A DNA stretch of 64,000 nt from Phycisphaerales bacterium (GTDB taxonomy: Bacteria > Planctomycetota > Phycisphaerae > Phycisphaerales > UBA1924): positions 1 to 64,000 of the forward strand of contig JAIEUA010000003.1 in NCBI GenBank assembly GCA_019744815.1, written 5' to 3'. Below are positions 8,587 through 17,157 of this stretch, piece by piece. The notes beneath the pieces were generated by a model. The model saw only the letters and a program-made list of their open reading frames with translations. It was not told the DNA's origin and searched no databases. The stretch's first letter is position 1, and each line of letters opens with the position of its first letter. The position numbers and the translations under genes were made by a program.

Positions 8587-9336
8587 ATGTTCCTCCTCGA
8601 ACACATCGTCGCCTTCGCCTTCCTTTCCGGGGCGCTCCTGATCCTCGAGATCGCCTATCAGGTCGGCGTCCGCGTCAAGCCCAAAGAAGCCACGCCCCAG
8701 CTCGCCACCGTGCAGGGTGCCACCCTCGGGCTCCTGGGTCTGCTCCTGGGCTTCTCTTTCTCCGGCGCGACCAGCCGCTTTATCGACCGCCAGGACATCG
8801 TCGTCCGCGAGGCCAATGCCCTCGGCACCGCCTACCTGCGCGCCGACCTCTTCAAGAACGAACAGGCCCAGCCGCTCCGCGAAGCTCTGCGTTCCTACGC
8901 CGACGCGCGGATCGAGCTGTTCTCTGAACTCGACACCGTGCGTGAATCCAATCTGCGCCACCGCCTCGCCACCCTTCAAGCTCAGACCTGGAAGGCCGGA
9001 ACCGACGCCGTCGCCGCCCGCCCCGAGTTCGCCGCACTCATCCTCAACCCGCTCAACGAGATGTTCGACCTGCTCGCCACCCGCGACAGCGTCGCCAAAC
9101 GCCACATCCCGCCGATCGTCCTCACCCTGCTCTGCGGCTGCGCCGCCATGTCGATCGCCACCATCGGTTACGGGTGCGGGCTCCAACGCCGCCGAGGCTT
9201 GGCGTCCGTCGGCTCCTTCGCCGTCCTGATCGCCGTCTCGCTGTGGATCATCATCGACTTCGACTATCCCCGCCGGGGCTTGATCCAGGTCAGCCCCACG
9301 CCGCTGCTCGAAGCCCGCGCGGCCATGCGCCCCTGA
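8587..9336 (+). CDS. DUF4239 (bestrophin-like) membrane protein
   Basis: 249-residue integral membrane protein. Two hydrophobic segments at the N-terminus (FLLEHIVAFAFLSGALLI; GLLGLLLGFSFSG) and two at the C-terminus (LTLLCGCAAMSIATIGYG; GSFAVLIAVSLWIIID) flank a soluble helical middle. The block RFIDRQDIVVREANALGTAYLRADL is the hallmark of the DUF4239 bestrophin-like family, and ends near DFDYPRRGLI. Function is not established; an ion-channel-like role is only suggested by the family name. The start at 8587 is chosen because it begins just before the first membrane segment. Confidence 0.85.
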   Translation: MFLLEHIVAFAFLSGALLILEIAYQVGVRVKPKEATPQLATVQGATLGLLGLLLGFSFSGATSRFIDRQDIVVREANALGTAYLRADLFKNEQAQPLREALRSYADARIELFSELDTVRESNLRHRLATLQAQTWKAGTDAVAARPEFAALILNPLNEMFDLLATRDSVAKRHIPPIVLTLLCGCAAMSIATIGYGCGLQRRRGLASVGSFAVLIAVSLWIIIDFDYPRRGLIQVSPTPLLEARAAMRP

Positions 9337-9403
9337 TCAGCGCTGGCGTTGGTAGACTCGCCCTCGCCGACCACACGGTGGTCGATTGCGGGAGGGCTGG
9401 CTC

Positions 9404-11017
9404 ATGGGCATCGAGCAACCGTTCTATCCGATCATCTACGTCCGTGGTTTCGCCGCGACGCAGGGGGAGATCGAGGACACGACCGCCGATCCCTTCATGG
9501 GCTTCAACCTCGGTGCCACCAAGATCCGCCAGAACTACGAGGGCAAGGTCGTGCGATTCATCTTCGAGTCGCCCCTGCTCCGCCTGATGAAGGACGAGGA
9601 GTACGAGGACTGTTACCGCGATGGCGACTTCCTCCCCATCACCCAGGCCGCTCCCGCACGCAGCGTGTGGATCTTCCGTTATTACGAGCACGCCTCCGAG
9701 GCCATCGGCGAAGGAACGCGGCAGACGATTCCGGAGATCGCCCAGGACTTGCGTCGCTTCATTCTCCGCGTCCGCAACAACATCTGCCAGGGCGATCCCA
9801 CGGCCGCGAAGGACTTCCGAGTTCACCTCGTCGCCCACTCCATGGGCGGGCTGATCTGCCGCTGCTACCTGCAGAATCTCTGCGTCCACGGCACCGAGGA
9901 CAAGGCTCTCAACGCCGAGCTTGAGCTTCCCTCCAAAGCTCCCTTCCAACCGGCCGACTCCGTCCATCTCGTCGACAAGGTCTTCACCTACGCCACGCCC
10001 CACAACGGCATCGACCTCATGGGGTTCAACGCCCCCAACCTCGGCGCCCTCGACCCCTTCCACGTCAAGAACTTCAACCGCGAGGTCATCCGCGAGTATC
10101 TAAAGCTCCCGCCGTCGCAATCAAGCGACGACTCCGTCAGATCCCTCAACGGTGCCTTTCCCCCCGAACGCTTCTTCTGCCTCGTCGGCACCAACTACCG
10201 CGACTACGACGCCTTGTACAAGCTCTCCCGCCGCGCCACCGGTGAGATGAGCGACGGCCTGGTGATGATCAAGAACGCCGCGGTGGACGACGCGCCCCGA
10301 GCCTTCGTCCACCGCAGCCACAGCGGCCACTTCGGCATCGTGAACTCCGAGGAGGGCTACCAGAACCTCCGCCGCTTCCTCTTCGGCGATGTCCGCGTGG
10401 AGGCCACGCTCGTCGCCGACGAGATCCTGCTCCCACGAACGTTGCAAGTTCGCAAGGACGAGGCCGAGCGCCAGGGCAACGAGCTCAATCTCCGTGCGTC
10501 CTATCAGATCGAGACCACCGCCCGCGTCCGCGGCGCGACCTACTACCTACACGAACGCAAGGTCGATCAGGCCTCGGCCATCCTCGCTTCCTACGACGAG
10601 TTCGTCAAGCAGCGAAGGCCCCAATACCTCTTCTCGGGATACCTGCTCAAGCGGGCCAAGGCCAGCACCGCCGACACCGCCCTCGCCTTCGCCATCCGCG
10701 TCAGCATCCGTGTGCCGATGTACGAGATCGACAAGAAGTTCTGGCTCGACGAGCACTTCGAGGGCGGCTTCGTCTTCGACGACACCATCACGTTCTACGT
10801 CCGGTCCCGCGCCGACAAGACCTCCATCAAGTACGGCCTCGCCTCCGTCCTGGGCATCGGCGAAGCCGACACCGACGCGACTCCTCTCGCGCTGCCCGAT
10901 GGTTCCACGCGGATCGAGATCCCCCTCGGCTTCAAGGTCGGAGAGCAGAATCCGCCCCGCCCCGGTTTCCGCGGCAAGCTCCGGCTCGATTACGCCCGAT
11001 GGAACGCGGCGACCTGA
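9404..11017 (+). CDS. alpha/beta-hydrolase (lipase-like) with unassigned C-terminal domain
   Basis: 537 residues. The N-terminal ~320 residues look like an alpha/beta hydrolase: PIIYVRGF near the start, then HLVAHSMGG with the predicted nucleophile Ser146, a later DGLV segment and a His (HSGHFGIV) that could complete the triad. The active-site motif is AHSMGG, as in PGAP1- or lipase-type esterases. The C-terminal ~200 residues form a beta-rich domain I do not recognise. There is no signal peptide, so it is probably cytosolic. Start: GGGAGGG 9 bases upstream of ATG 9404. Substrate unknown; fatty-acid ester or phospholipid is plausible only from the fold. Confidence 0.75.
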   Translation: MGIEQPFYPIIYVRGFAATQGEIEDTTADPFMGFNLGATKIRQNYEGKVVRFIFESPLLRLMKDEEYEDCYRDGDFLPITQAAPARSVWIFRYYEHASEAIGEGTRQTIPEIAQDLRRFILRVRNNICQGDPTAAKDFRVHLVAHSMGGLICRCYLQNLCVHGTEDKALNAELELPSKAPFQPADSVHLVDKVFTYATPHNGIDLMGFNAPNLGALDPFHVKNFNREVIREYLKLPPSQSSDDSVRSLNGAFPPERFFCLVGTNYRDYDALYKLSRRATGEMSDGLVMIKNAAVDDAPRAFVHRSHSGHFGIVNSEEGYQNLRRFLFGDVRVEATLVADEILLPRTLQVRKDEAERQGNELNLRASYQIETTARVRGATYYLHERKVDQASAILASYDEFVKQRRPQYLFSGYLLKRAKASTADTALAFAIRVSIRVPMYEIDKKFWLDEHFEGGFVFDDTITFYVRSRADKTSIKYGLASVLGIGEADTDATPLALPDGSTRIEIPLGFKVGEQNPPRPGFRGKLRLDYARWNAAT

Positions 11018-11034
11018 CTCGCTCGCGTCGCGGC

Positions 11035-11063
11035 AAAAAGGCCGATCCGCTCTCGCGGACCGG
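11035..11063 (-). terminator. terminator of the 11.1-11.8 kb gene
   Basis: Minus-strand transcript: 9-bp stem CCGGTCCGC/GCGGATCGG with one G-U pair and a GAGA tetraloop (11042-11063), followed by CCTTTTTG. Confidence 0.75.
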
Positions 11064-11094
11064 ACCTCAGCTCTGTTGATTCATCCGCCCGGAG

Positions 11095-11757
11095 TCACCG
11101 GCGACGCCGAAGCGCGGCCAGCCCGAGCAACCCGGCCATCCCGAGCACACCAGGGGCCGGCACCGCTTCTCCCTCGGCGCGCACCAGCCACGCGCCGGGC
11201 AACGGCAGCACCTGATCCACGCGCTTCGCCAGCGCGTTGGCGCCCAAGTTGGCCAGGTTCATCCCGCTGGTCGCCGGGTTGTAGAAGTACCAGGACCGAT
11301 CCTTGCGTCCGGTCAGATCGCCCGCCGCGGGCTTGTCCACGCCCTTCACAGTCACCGCCGTGCACATCACGAAGAACCCGCCGTTGACGACCGTCGGAGT
11401 GATATCGAACGTCGTGAAGACCGATCCGCCGACCTGATTCGGGACCTTTGTCACCGACGTCAGCAGCACCGCGTTGAGCGGGTTGAAGTCGCCGTCGGGA
11501 TCGGCGAACAGGTGCATCGTCACCGGTGTCGTCGGATTGAAGTTCGGCCCGAACGCTGCGAACAGCTTCGTGATTCGAGTGCCCACGGGGTCGGACATGT
11601 AGTAGTTCCCCCATCCCGTGACCGGATTGACCGGGAACGAGCTCGGCGGACCCACCGCCACCGTGGTGGTTCCATTGTCATACGCGAACGTGGTCGCGTG
11701 CACCGCCGAAGCGGTGATTCCGATTGTGGCCAAGGACGCAAAGTCACGGATACGCAT
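11095..11757 (-). CDS. secreted protein with PEP-CTERM-like sorting tail
   Basis: 220 residues with an N-terminal signal sequence (MRIRDFASLATIGITASAVHA, cleavage expected after it) and a C-terminal anchor typical of planctomycetes: VPAPG, a hydrophobic GMAGLLGLAAL stretch, then RRRR. The middle is Thr/Asn/Gly-rich and beta-like (TTFAYDNGTTT, VTMHLFADPDGDFNP) with no catalytic motif. It is presumably exported and processed at the cell surface. The ATG at 11755-11757 has GGAG eleven bases upstream. A terminator-like hairpin sits in the leader between tRNA-Leu and this gene. Confidence 0.85.
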   Translation of the reverse strand: MRIRDFASLATIGITASAVHATTFAYDNGTTTVAVGPPSSFPVNPVTGWGNYYMSDPVGTRITKLFAAFGPNFNPTTPVTMHLFADPDGDFNPLNAVLLTSVTKVPNQVGGSVFTTFDITPTVVNGGFFVMCTAVTVKGVDKPAAGDLTGRKDRSWYFYNPATSGMNLANLGANALAKRVDQVLPLPGAWLVRAEGEAVPAPGVLGMAGLLGLAALRRRR

Positions 11758-11770
11758 CTTGTCTTTCTCC

Positions 11771-11813
11771 AAAAAAGAAAACCCCGGACCAGTGTTGTGG
11801 AAACGGTCCGGGG
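11771..11813 (-). terminator. terminator-like hairpin in the leader, after tRNA-Leu
   Basis: CCCCGGACC (11782-11790) pairs with GGTCCGGGG (11805-11813); on the minus strand the stem is followed by TTTTCTTTTTT (11771-11781) and then directly by the GGAG ribosome-binding site of the secreted-protein gene. It can end the tRNA-Leu transcript, or act as an attenuator if the gene is read from the tRNA promoter. Confidence 0.75.
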
Positions 11814-11922
11814 CCAAAGGCAGCCTATCGACTTGTGCGCCGATTGCAAGACCTCATCTCTGTCTTGCGTTCAATTCCGAGACGGTGTTTCCGGAGGAAA
11901 CCCGAATCCTCGCGGCCTGGAA

Positions 11923-12008
11923 TGGCCCCGCCGGGAGTCGAACCCGGATGCTGATTGCTCAGCGAGGGATTTTAAGTCCCATGCGTCTGCCAATTCCGCC
12001 ACGGGGCC
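11923..12008 (-). tRNA. tRNA-Leu (TAA)
   Basis: 86-nt class II tRNA on the minus strand. Acceptor GGCCCCG/CGGGGCC with discriminator A, D arm GGCGGAATTGGCAGACGC, anticodon stem GGGA/TCCC around CTTAAAA (anticodon TAA), a long variable arm and a T arm CCGGGTTCGACTCCCGG. CCA is not encoded. Confidence 0.96.
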
Positions 12009-12042
12009 AGCGCCCCGAGTCTAGTAGACTCCGCGGCCCACC

Positions 12043-12507
12043 TCACACCGGTCCCGCTCGTCGCGCGGGCGCCGCCTGCCGCACCCCGCCGCACATCAAG
12101 AACGTGATCGCCAGGGTTCCCTGATGCGCCGCCCGCCGCGCCTCGCACACGGGGATCTCCAGCTTCTCCGCAACCTCTGCCAGCAGATCCCTCATCTGGG
12201 CCTGCACCAGGGCCCGGTGAAGCCGCGGCAGCGCACGCCACGCCTCCCAGTAGGTCTTCCTCGCGAAGTCCTCCCCTGACATTCCCGCACCTGAAGTCCT
12301 CGCACCTGACATTCCCGCATCCTTCGAATCCCCGACCGGCTCGCAAGCCTGCGGCCAGGGACCTCCCCAGTTTCCATCTTGGTTGAATCGCGGGATCATC
12401 CGCGACACGACATCACGCTCCTGCCCCAGCTCCCGATGCGCAGGGCTCTCGGGTGGCCCCGCGTCCGATCGAACAGGCGTCCGGTTCTTCATCGATTCGG
12501 TGTTCAC
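12043..12507 (-). CDS. hypothetical protein with C-terminal helical region
   Basis: 154 residues from a GTG at 12505-12507 that has GAGGAG seven bases upstream, the main support for this gene being real. The N-terminal half is polar and low-complexity and includes a five-residue tandem motif (xMSGA/xRTSG) encoded by three 15-bp DNA repeats. The C-terminal ~70 residues are a plausible folded helical region (TYWEAWRALPRLHRAL, MRDLLAEVAEKLEI). I do not recognise a family. It stands upstream of tRNA-Leu on the same strand and divergent from the AraC gene. Confidence 0.5.
   Translation of the reverse strand: MNTESMKNRTPVRSDAGPPESPAHRELGQERDVVSRMIPRFNQDGNWGGPWPQACEPVGDSKDAGMSGARTSGAGMSGEDFARKTYWEAWRALPRLHRALVQAQMRDLLAEVAEKLEIPVCEARRAAHQGTLAITFLMCGGVRQAAPARRAGPV
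12275..12319. repeat. three 15-bp tandem repeats
   Basis: CCTGACATTCCCGCA at 12275-12289 and 12305-12319 with a variant (CCTGAAGTCCTCGCA) between them at 12290-12304. The array is in frame inside the minus-strand gene at 12043-12507. Confidence 0.85.
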
Positions 12508-12653
12508 GCCGCTGCTCCTCTGCAACACACCCGGAGCGGTTCCTGATCATCCGTGTTCTCGGGCCGTCCTCCACACGCGACCTCCACACTCTCTCCCACG
12601 GACCCCCGAAAGTCGTGGCGCGGCGATGCACTTGCCTGTAGAATCGCACGATC

Positions 12654-13688
12654 GTGTTGCCCCGAAGCAAGATGGTGTTCGAGCACTCTTCGACCGGTCT
12701 TCCAATGCGACGCCCCGCTCCCGCTAACCCGCCCCGACGTGAACGCCGCGACGAACTCAACCCGTCCGCCAGTTACGCCGACTGGCTCCGCCGGACCCGC
12801 GGCAGTTTCGAATCGCTGCGCGTCACGCAGCTGCAGCGCATGGGCCTCTCCGTGATCCGCAGCCAGCTCCGCCACGCGTTCGACGACGCGCCCAGCCCCG
12901 ACGTGACCATCCAGCTCTGCGTCTCCGGTGCACGCCGCGGCACCTGGGATGTGGGCTATGGCCCCGCGGCATTCCACCTCCGCCCCGGTCAGATCCTCGT
13001 CTCTCCCGCGGGTCGCCCCATTCTGATCGACGCCGAGGGCTCCATCGGATTCTGCGGCCTCGCCTTCCCCTGGTCGCGTGTCCAGGCCTGTGTCCGCGAG
13101 GCCGGCGCTCGCGAAACGCCCGACTTCGGCCTGTTTCACAACCGCGTCCTGGTCGACGCGCCCGTTCGCGGCCTCACGCTCGCGCTGCGCGACGAGGTCG
13201 AGGCCGGCGCGCCCTCCGGCACGCTCTTCGCCGATGCGCTTCTCCACGCGATCATCGCCCGCCTGCTCCATCTCGCGTCGCTCGCGCCGCAGCCGCGCCG
13301 AACCTCCCGGCTCAGCGACCGCGATATCGCCGCCATCCGCGACTACATCCACGACCATCTCGCCGCGCCGATCGAGATCGCCGATCTCTCCCGGATCGTC
13401 CACCTCAGCAGCTTCCACTTCGCCCGCTGCTTCCGCGCCAGCGTCGGCGTGTCCCCGCACGAGTACCTCCTCCGCGAACGCATCTCCCGGGCCCAGGACC
13501 TTCTGCGCGGCTCCCGCGGCCAAGCCTCGGTGGCCGACGTCGCCCGCGCCGTCGGTTTCTGCAACTCGTCCCATCTCGCCCGCCACTTCCGCCGCATCGT
13601 CGGCGTCAGCCCCTCGGTCTGGGCCACTTGCCGAACAAACCGGTCCGGGTCCGATCGAAACCGCGTCATTGACGCCCAAGTTCCGTGA
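12654..13688 (+). CDS. AraC family transcriptional regulator
   Basis: About 344 residues. The C-terminal ~100 residues are a classical AraC/XylS double helix-turn-helix: DLSRIVHLSSFHFARCFRASVGVSPHEYLLRERI, then VADVARAVGFCNSSHLARHFRRIVGVSPS. The N-terminal ~200 residues are a cupin-like sensing domain (FHLRPGQILVSPAGRP). The effector is unknown. Start is uncertain: GTG 12654 or ATG 12672, neither with a strong ribosome-binding site. The next gene downstream, 112 bp away on the same strand, is a secreted dockerin-repeat protein that it may control; this is only positional inference. Confidence 0.92.
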   Translation: MLPRSKMVFEHSSTGLPMRRPAPANPPRRERRDELNPSASYADWLRRTRGSFESLRVTQLQRMGLSVIRSQLRHAFDDAPSPDVTIQLCVSGARRGTWDVGYGPAAFHLRPGQILVSPAGRPILIDAEGSIGFCGLAFPWSRVQACVREAGARETPDFGLFHNRVLVDAPVRGLTLALRDEVEAGAPSGTLFADALLHAIIARLLHLASLAPQPRRTSRLSDRDIAAIRDYIHDHLAAPIEIADLSRIVHLSSFHFARCFRASVGVSPHEYLLRERISRAQDLLRGSRGQASVADVARAVGFCNSSHLARHFRRIVGVSPSVWATCRTNRSGSDRNRVIDAQVP

Positions 13689-13800
13689 TTGGCCTTGGAC
13701 ATTGCCCAGGGCGCTGGTAGTCTCGAGTGTCCGCCAAGCATCCTCGCCGCGAACTCGCGCGGCACGGGCCCCCGCGGCCTCCTTCCACGATCGGATCCCA

Positions 13801-14850
13801 ATGCGTCATCTTGTTCACCCGCGACTCCACGTCCGGGGCTTCGTCGCTGTCGGCGCTGCGGTCTTCTGCGCTGTGGGCGCCGCACCCGCGCCGTCGCTCG
13901 CTGGCGTCGCCTATCGCTTCACCGGCACCGTCGTCCTCTCACGCGGCTCAACCCGCCTCGTCTACAAACAGTTCGACCGCAGCGACGCCGGCGGACAGGA
14001 CATCGTCCAGTTCCACGAGTTCCCGCCCGCCTCGCTCGAGAGCCGCAACATCAGCGCCGTCTCCTCGGCTGGACCCGGGTATCTCTCCGTCTCCGCCCAC
14101 GCCGACATCACCAAGACCGACATCGGCGGCTTCAGCATCACCGAGAACCTCACCGGCGACGCCTTCGCTGGTGTCACCTGGGACGACGTCGTCGTCAGCG
14201 GCCCCCCGGGCACCACACTCACGTCCTTCAACCTCGCCCTCGACGGCTCGCTCATCGCCGGCGCTCCCGCGCAGGCCACCGCCTCCAGCAACGCCCAGCT
14301 CACCTTCTACTACAACAACGACAACATCGGCGGCGGGGCGTATGTGCGCAACGTTTCTTCCGGATCAACCACCGTCACCGCCAACGGCAGCCTCTCCAAC
14401 TTCCCCGCAAACCCCATCATCGCCAGCCCGTTCTTCCAGGTGCCGACCAACACCCCGCTGAAGATCGGCATCGGCTTGTCCGCCAACGCCAGAGTCTCCC
14501 TCAACCTCAGCCTCACCGGAAACCCCGCCGCCAACTCCGACTTCGGCCACACGCTCACGCTCGCCACCGATCGGCCCGTGTTCATTCTTCCTCCCGGCTA
14601 CACCGTCAACAGCGTCCAGGCCGGCATCGTGAACAACTCCTTCAAGCGCCCGTGTCCCGCCGACTTCAACAACGACACCCGGGTCGACGACGCCGACTTC
14701 CAGATCTTCGTCGTCGCCTACGACCTGCTCGACTGCGCCGACCCGGCCATGCCACCGCTCTGCCCCGCCGATCTCAACCTCTCGACCGCCGTCGACGACG
14801 CCGATTTCCAGCAGTTCGTCGCCGCGTACAACGAGCTGCTCTGCCCCTAG
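13801..14850 (+). CDS. secreted protein with C-terminal dockerin-like repeats
   Basis: 349 residues. A signal sequence covers about residues 1-36 (hydrophobic VRGFVAVGAAVFCAVGAAPA, cleavage near SLAG). The body is Ser/Thr/Asn-rich and beta-like with no recognised catalytic motif. The last ~65 residues carry two repeats, CPADFNNDTRVDDADF and CPADLNLSTAVDDADF, each followed by a helix with V-A-Y. The D-x-N-x-D/S-x-x-V-DDADF pattern is a dockerin type I/EF-hand-like calcium loop of the kind common on planctomycete exoproteins. The second loop lacks one acidic ligand (NLST). Cys residues bracket each repeat. Likely a surface or extracellular protein. Confidence 0.85.
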   Translation: MRHLVHPRLHVRGFVAVGAAVFCAVGAAPAPSLAGVAYRFTGTVVLSRGSTRLVYKQFDRSDAGGQDIVQFHEFPPASLESRNISAVSSAGPGYLSVSAHADITKTDIGGFSITENLTGDAFAGVTWDDVVVSGPPGTTLTSFNLALDGSLIAGAPAQATASSNAQLTFYYNNDNIGGGAYVRNVSSGSTTVTANGSLSNFPANPIIASPFFQVPTNTPLKIGIGLSANARVSLNLSLTGNPAANSDFGHTLTLATDRPVFILPPGYTVNSVQAGIVNNSFKRPCPADFNNDTRVDDADFQIFVVAYDLLDCADPAMPPLCPADLNLSTAVDDADFQQFVAAYNELLCP

Positions 14851-14938
14851 CCCGTCGGCTGCAGTGCCATCCCAGCCCGAGGCTGCATCGCGGCAAACGC
14901 AACCCTCGCCCCGTCGCGCTCACTGGTACGCTGAGTGC

Positions 14939-15292
14939 ATGAAATCCAACCGCTCGATCCGGCCCATGGCACCTCGTGGGCTCTTCCTCCGCCACCTCGC
15001 CGCCGGCTCGCTGCTGGCCTCCGTTCTCATCGGAGCCTCGCTCGCCATCGGCACGCTCGGCTACCACCAGCTCGAGAACCTGCCGTGGATCGATTCGTTC
15101 CTCAACGCCTCGATGATCCTCAGTGGTATGGGCCCGGTCGATCGTCTCACCACCAACGCGGGCAAGCTCTTCGCCTCGATCTACGCCCTCTTCGCCGGCA
15201 TCGTCTTCCTCTCGAGCGCCGCCCTCATCTTCACCCCCGTGCTGCGTCGCACCATGCACCGACTCCACCTGGACATGTACGAAGAAGCCTGA
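14939..15292 (+). CDS. small two-helix membrane protein, channel-like
   Basis: 117 residues with two membrane helices (AGSLLASVLIGASLAIGTLGY; LFASIYALFAGIVFLSSAALI) and a conserved loop between them, LPWIDSFLNASMILSGMGPV. The arrangement helix - re-entrant loop - helix resembles half of a two-pore potassium channel, but the selectivity sequence GYG is replaced by SGMGP. Proteins with this MILSGMGP block are widespread and of unknown function. The tail (HRLHLDMYEEA) is cytosolic. The ATG at 14939 is chosen because upstream codons are not family-like. Confidence 0.7.
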   Translation: MKSNRSIRPMAPRGLFLRHLAAGSLLASVLIGASLAIGTLGYHQLENLPWIDSFLNASMILSGMGPVDRLTTNAGKLFASIYALFAGIVFLSSAALIFTPVLRRTMHRLHLDMYEEA

Positions 15293-15307
15293 CCCGACTG
15301 CGACTCC

Positions 15308-16441
15308 CTAGTACCCCGCCTTCACATCCACACAGTTCAAGAGCGGCTCCCCCGCCCCGAACCGCCGCACGTTCTCCTTGTACAGGGCCCACCAGCGCTC
15401 CTCGGTCAGCTCGCCGTCCGCCGAGACGTGCGGCGTGATCAGCACGTTCGGCGCACTCCAAAGCGCATGCCCGCTCGGCAGCGGCTCCGGTTCCGTCACG
15501 TCCAACGCCGCCCCCGCCAGCCGCCCCTCCTTCAACGCCGCGACCAACGCGTCCGTTGCGACAATCTTCCCCCGAGCCACGTTGATCAGGTACGCCCCCT
15601 TCTTCATCCGCCGCAGCATCGCGTCATCGAAGAGGTTCTCGGTTTCCGGGGTCAGCGGAACGCAGATCGCCACCACATCCGCCTCCGGCAGAATCGCCGC
15701 GAGCTCCTCCGGCTTTCCCACCCGCCCGACGAAGTCGGGCACCGGCGTCGCACTCCGCCGGGTCGCGATCACCCGCATCCCAAACCCGTGCGCCCGCCGG
15801 GCAACCTCCGTCCCGATCCCGCCAATCCCGACCACCAGCATCGTCTTGCCCTGCAAGGTCGCCGCGCGTCGCTCTTCTTCCTCGCCCAGCCCCCAGCGCT
15901 GCTTCTCCTGCGCCGCGCGATACTCCGGCAACCGACGCGTCAGCGACAGCAGCATGCCCATCGCGTGATCCGCGATCGCCGGTCCGTGCACGCCCCGTGA
16001 GTTGGTCACCACCAGCGCCTCACGCTCCTTCAGCCCCGGTATCCCCACCAGTCGATCCACCCCCGCGCTCGTTGCGTGCACCCACGCCAGCTTCGTCGCT
16101 TTCGCCAGGAACTCCGGCGTCAGAAACCGCGCCTCCGCTCCGTCCGCCTCCGCTGCCCGCTCCATCGCCTCCCCGCGGCTCGTGATCCGCACCACACGCA
16201 CGTTGGGCGCGACCGCCTCCAACTCCTTCACCTGCGCATCGGTCAGGGCTCCGCCGAGATACGTCAGCGGTGGGGGCGCGACGACCTGCGAGGAGTTCTC
16301 CGTCACGACCTTCGCCACCCGCGCGTTCCGCAGCGATCCCGGCAACTCCGGCTCTACCGCCCCGAAGCAAGGGCCGCCCACGAGGACCATGGCCGCAGCC
16401 GCCACCAACCCTGCCCATCCACAGCCTGTCGCTTCGCGCAT
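15308..16441 (-). CDS. exported D-2-hydroxyacid dehydrogenase
   Basis: 377 residues, NAD(P)-dependent reductase/dehydrogenase of 2-oxo and D-2-hydroxy acids. The NAD motif VGIGGIG is at 204-210 and the catalytic triad is visible as Arg290 (VARGK), Glu319 (EPEPLP) and His338 (TPHVS). Unusually for this cytosolic family there is a convincing N-terminal signal sequence (LVAAAAMVLVGGPCFGA, about residues 11-28), so the enzyme should act outside the cytoplasm, where NAD supply is a puzzle. It is convergent with the small membrane protein and divergent from a PEP-CTERM-like gene. Confidence 0.92.
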   Translation of the reverse strand: MREATGCGWAGLVAAAAMVLVGGPCFGAVEPELPGSLRNARVAKVVTENSSQVVAPPPLTYLGGALTDAQVKELEAVAPNVRVVRITSRGEAMERAAEADGAEARFLTPEFLAKATKLAWVHATSAGVDRLVGIPGLKEREALVVTNSRGVHGPAIADHAMGMLLSLTRRLPEYRAAQEKQRWGLGEEEERRAATLQGKTMLVVGIGGIGTEVARRAHGFGMRVIATRRSATPVPDFVGRVGKPEELAAILPEADVVAICVPLTPETENLFDDAMLRRMKKGAYLINVARGKIVATDALVAALKEGRLAGAALDVTEPEPLPSGHALWSAPNVLITPHVSADGELTEERWWALYKENVRRFGAGEPLLNCVDVKAGY

Positions 16442-16599
16442 CGTGTCGCTCCTTGGTTCCGATCAGTCTATCTCCATGCCTCGGCCGCACTTTCCCGGAC
16501 CTCACTCCGAGATCTTCTCTAAAGGTCTGCAAGGTTCGCCCATCCCGAGGCAACTCCTTCCGACGCCTCCTTCCGCCGAGGCACACCAAGGAGACAGAC

Positions 16600-17142
16600 A
16601 TGACGTTCCGTTCCACCCTCGCCGTCGCGGTCCTCGCGCCCCTGGCCCTCGCCTCCCACCACGCCTCCGCGTTCACCTTCACCCTCACCCCAGTCACCAC
16701 CACGACCTCCAACTTCGCAGGCACGATCGCCATCAACGGCGTCGTCAGCATGGGCGCCGGCGAGGTCTTCTACAGCCCGCTTGTCATGTCCAGTGTCTCG
16801 CTGCCCTTCAAGTCGAGCTTCACCGCCGGCTTCAATGGCCCCGGACAAACCTGGGACCCCGCGTTCCTCGCCTGGAATGGCATCGGTACCTACACCGGCG
16901 CCATCTACAACCACTCCATCAACGCCGGAAACCTGGGCTACTCCGGCGGCATGCCGCTCGGGCTTTACGCCACCAACCCGCTCGGACCCAGCGGCGGCTC
17001 GGGCATCATCCTGCATTACCTCGACGCCAACGGCGTGGATCAATCCTCCGCCGCCAACTACGCCATTAACGTCGTTCCCACGCCCGGCCCCGCAGCGGTG
17101 CTCGCGCTCGGCTCTCTGGTCGCTCTCCGCCGCAGACGCTGA
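16600..17142 (+). CDS. secreted protein with PEP-CTERM-like sorting tail
   Basis: 180 residues. Signal sequence MTFRSTLAVAVLAPLALASHHASA, a Thr/Asn/Gly-rich beta-like body (TFTLTPVTTTTSNF, NGPGQTWDPAF), and a C-terminal VPTPGPAAVLALGSLVALRRRR sorting signal. The start has AAGGAG eight bases upstream. No enzymatic motif. Probably exported and anchored or processed at the surface by an exosortase-type pathway; the sorting enzyme is not in this window. Confidence 0.85.
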   Translation: MTFRSTLAVAVLAPLALASHHASAFTFTLTPVTTTTSNFAGTIAINGVVSMGAGEVFYSPLVMSSVSLPFKSSFTAGFNGPGQTWDPAFLAWNGIGTYTGAIYNHSINAGNLGYSGGMPLGLYATNPLGPSGGSGIILHYLDANGVDQSSAANYAINVVPTPGPAAVLALGSLVALRRRR

Positions 17143-17157
17143 ACCCGTCCCTCTCGG

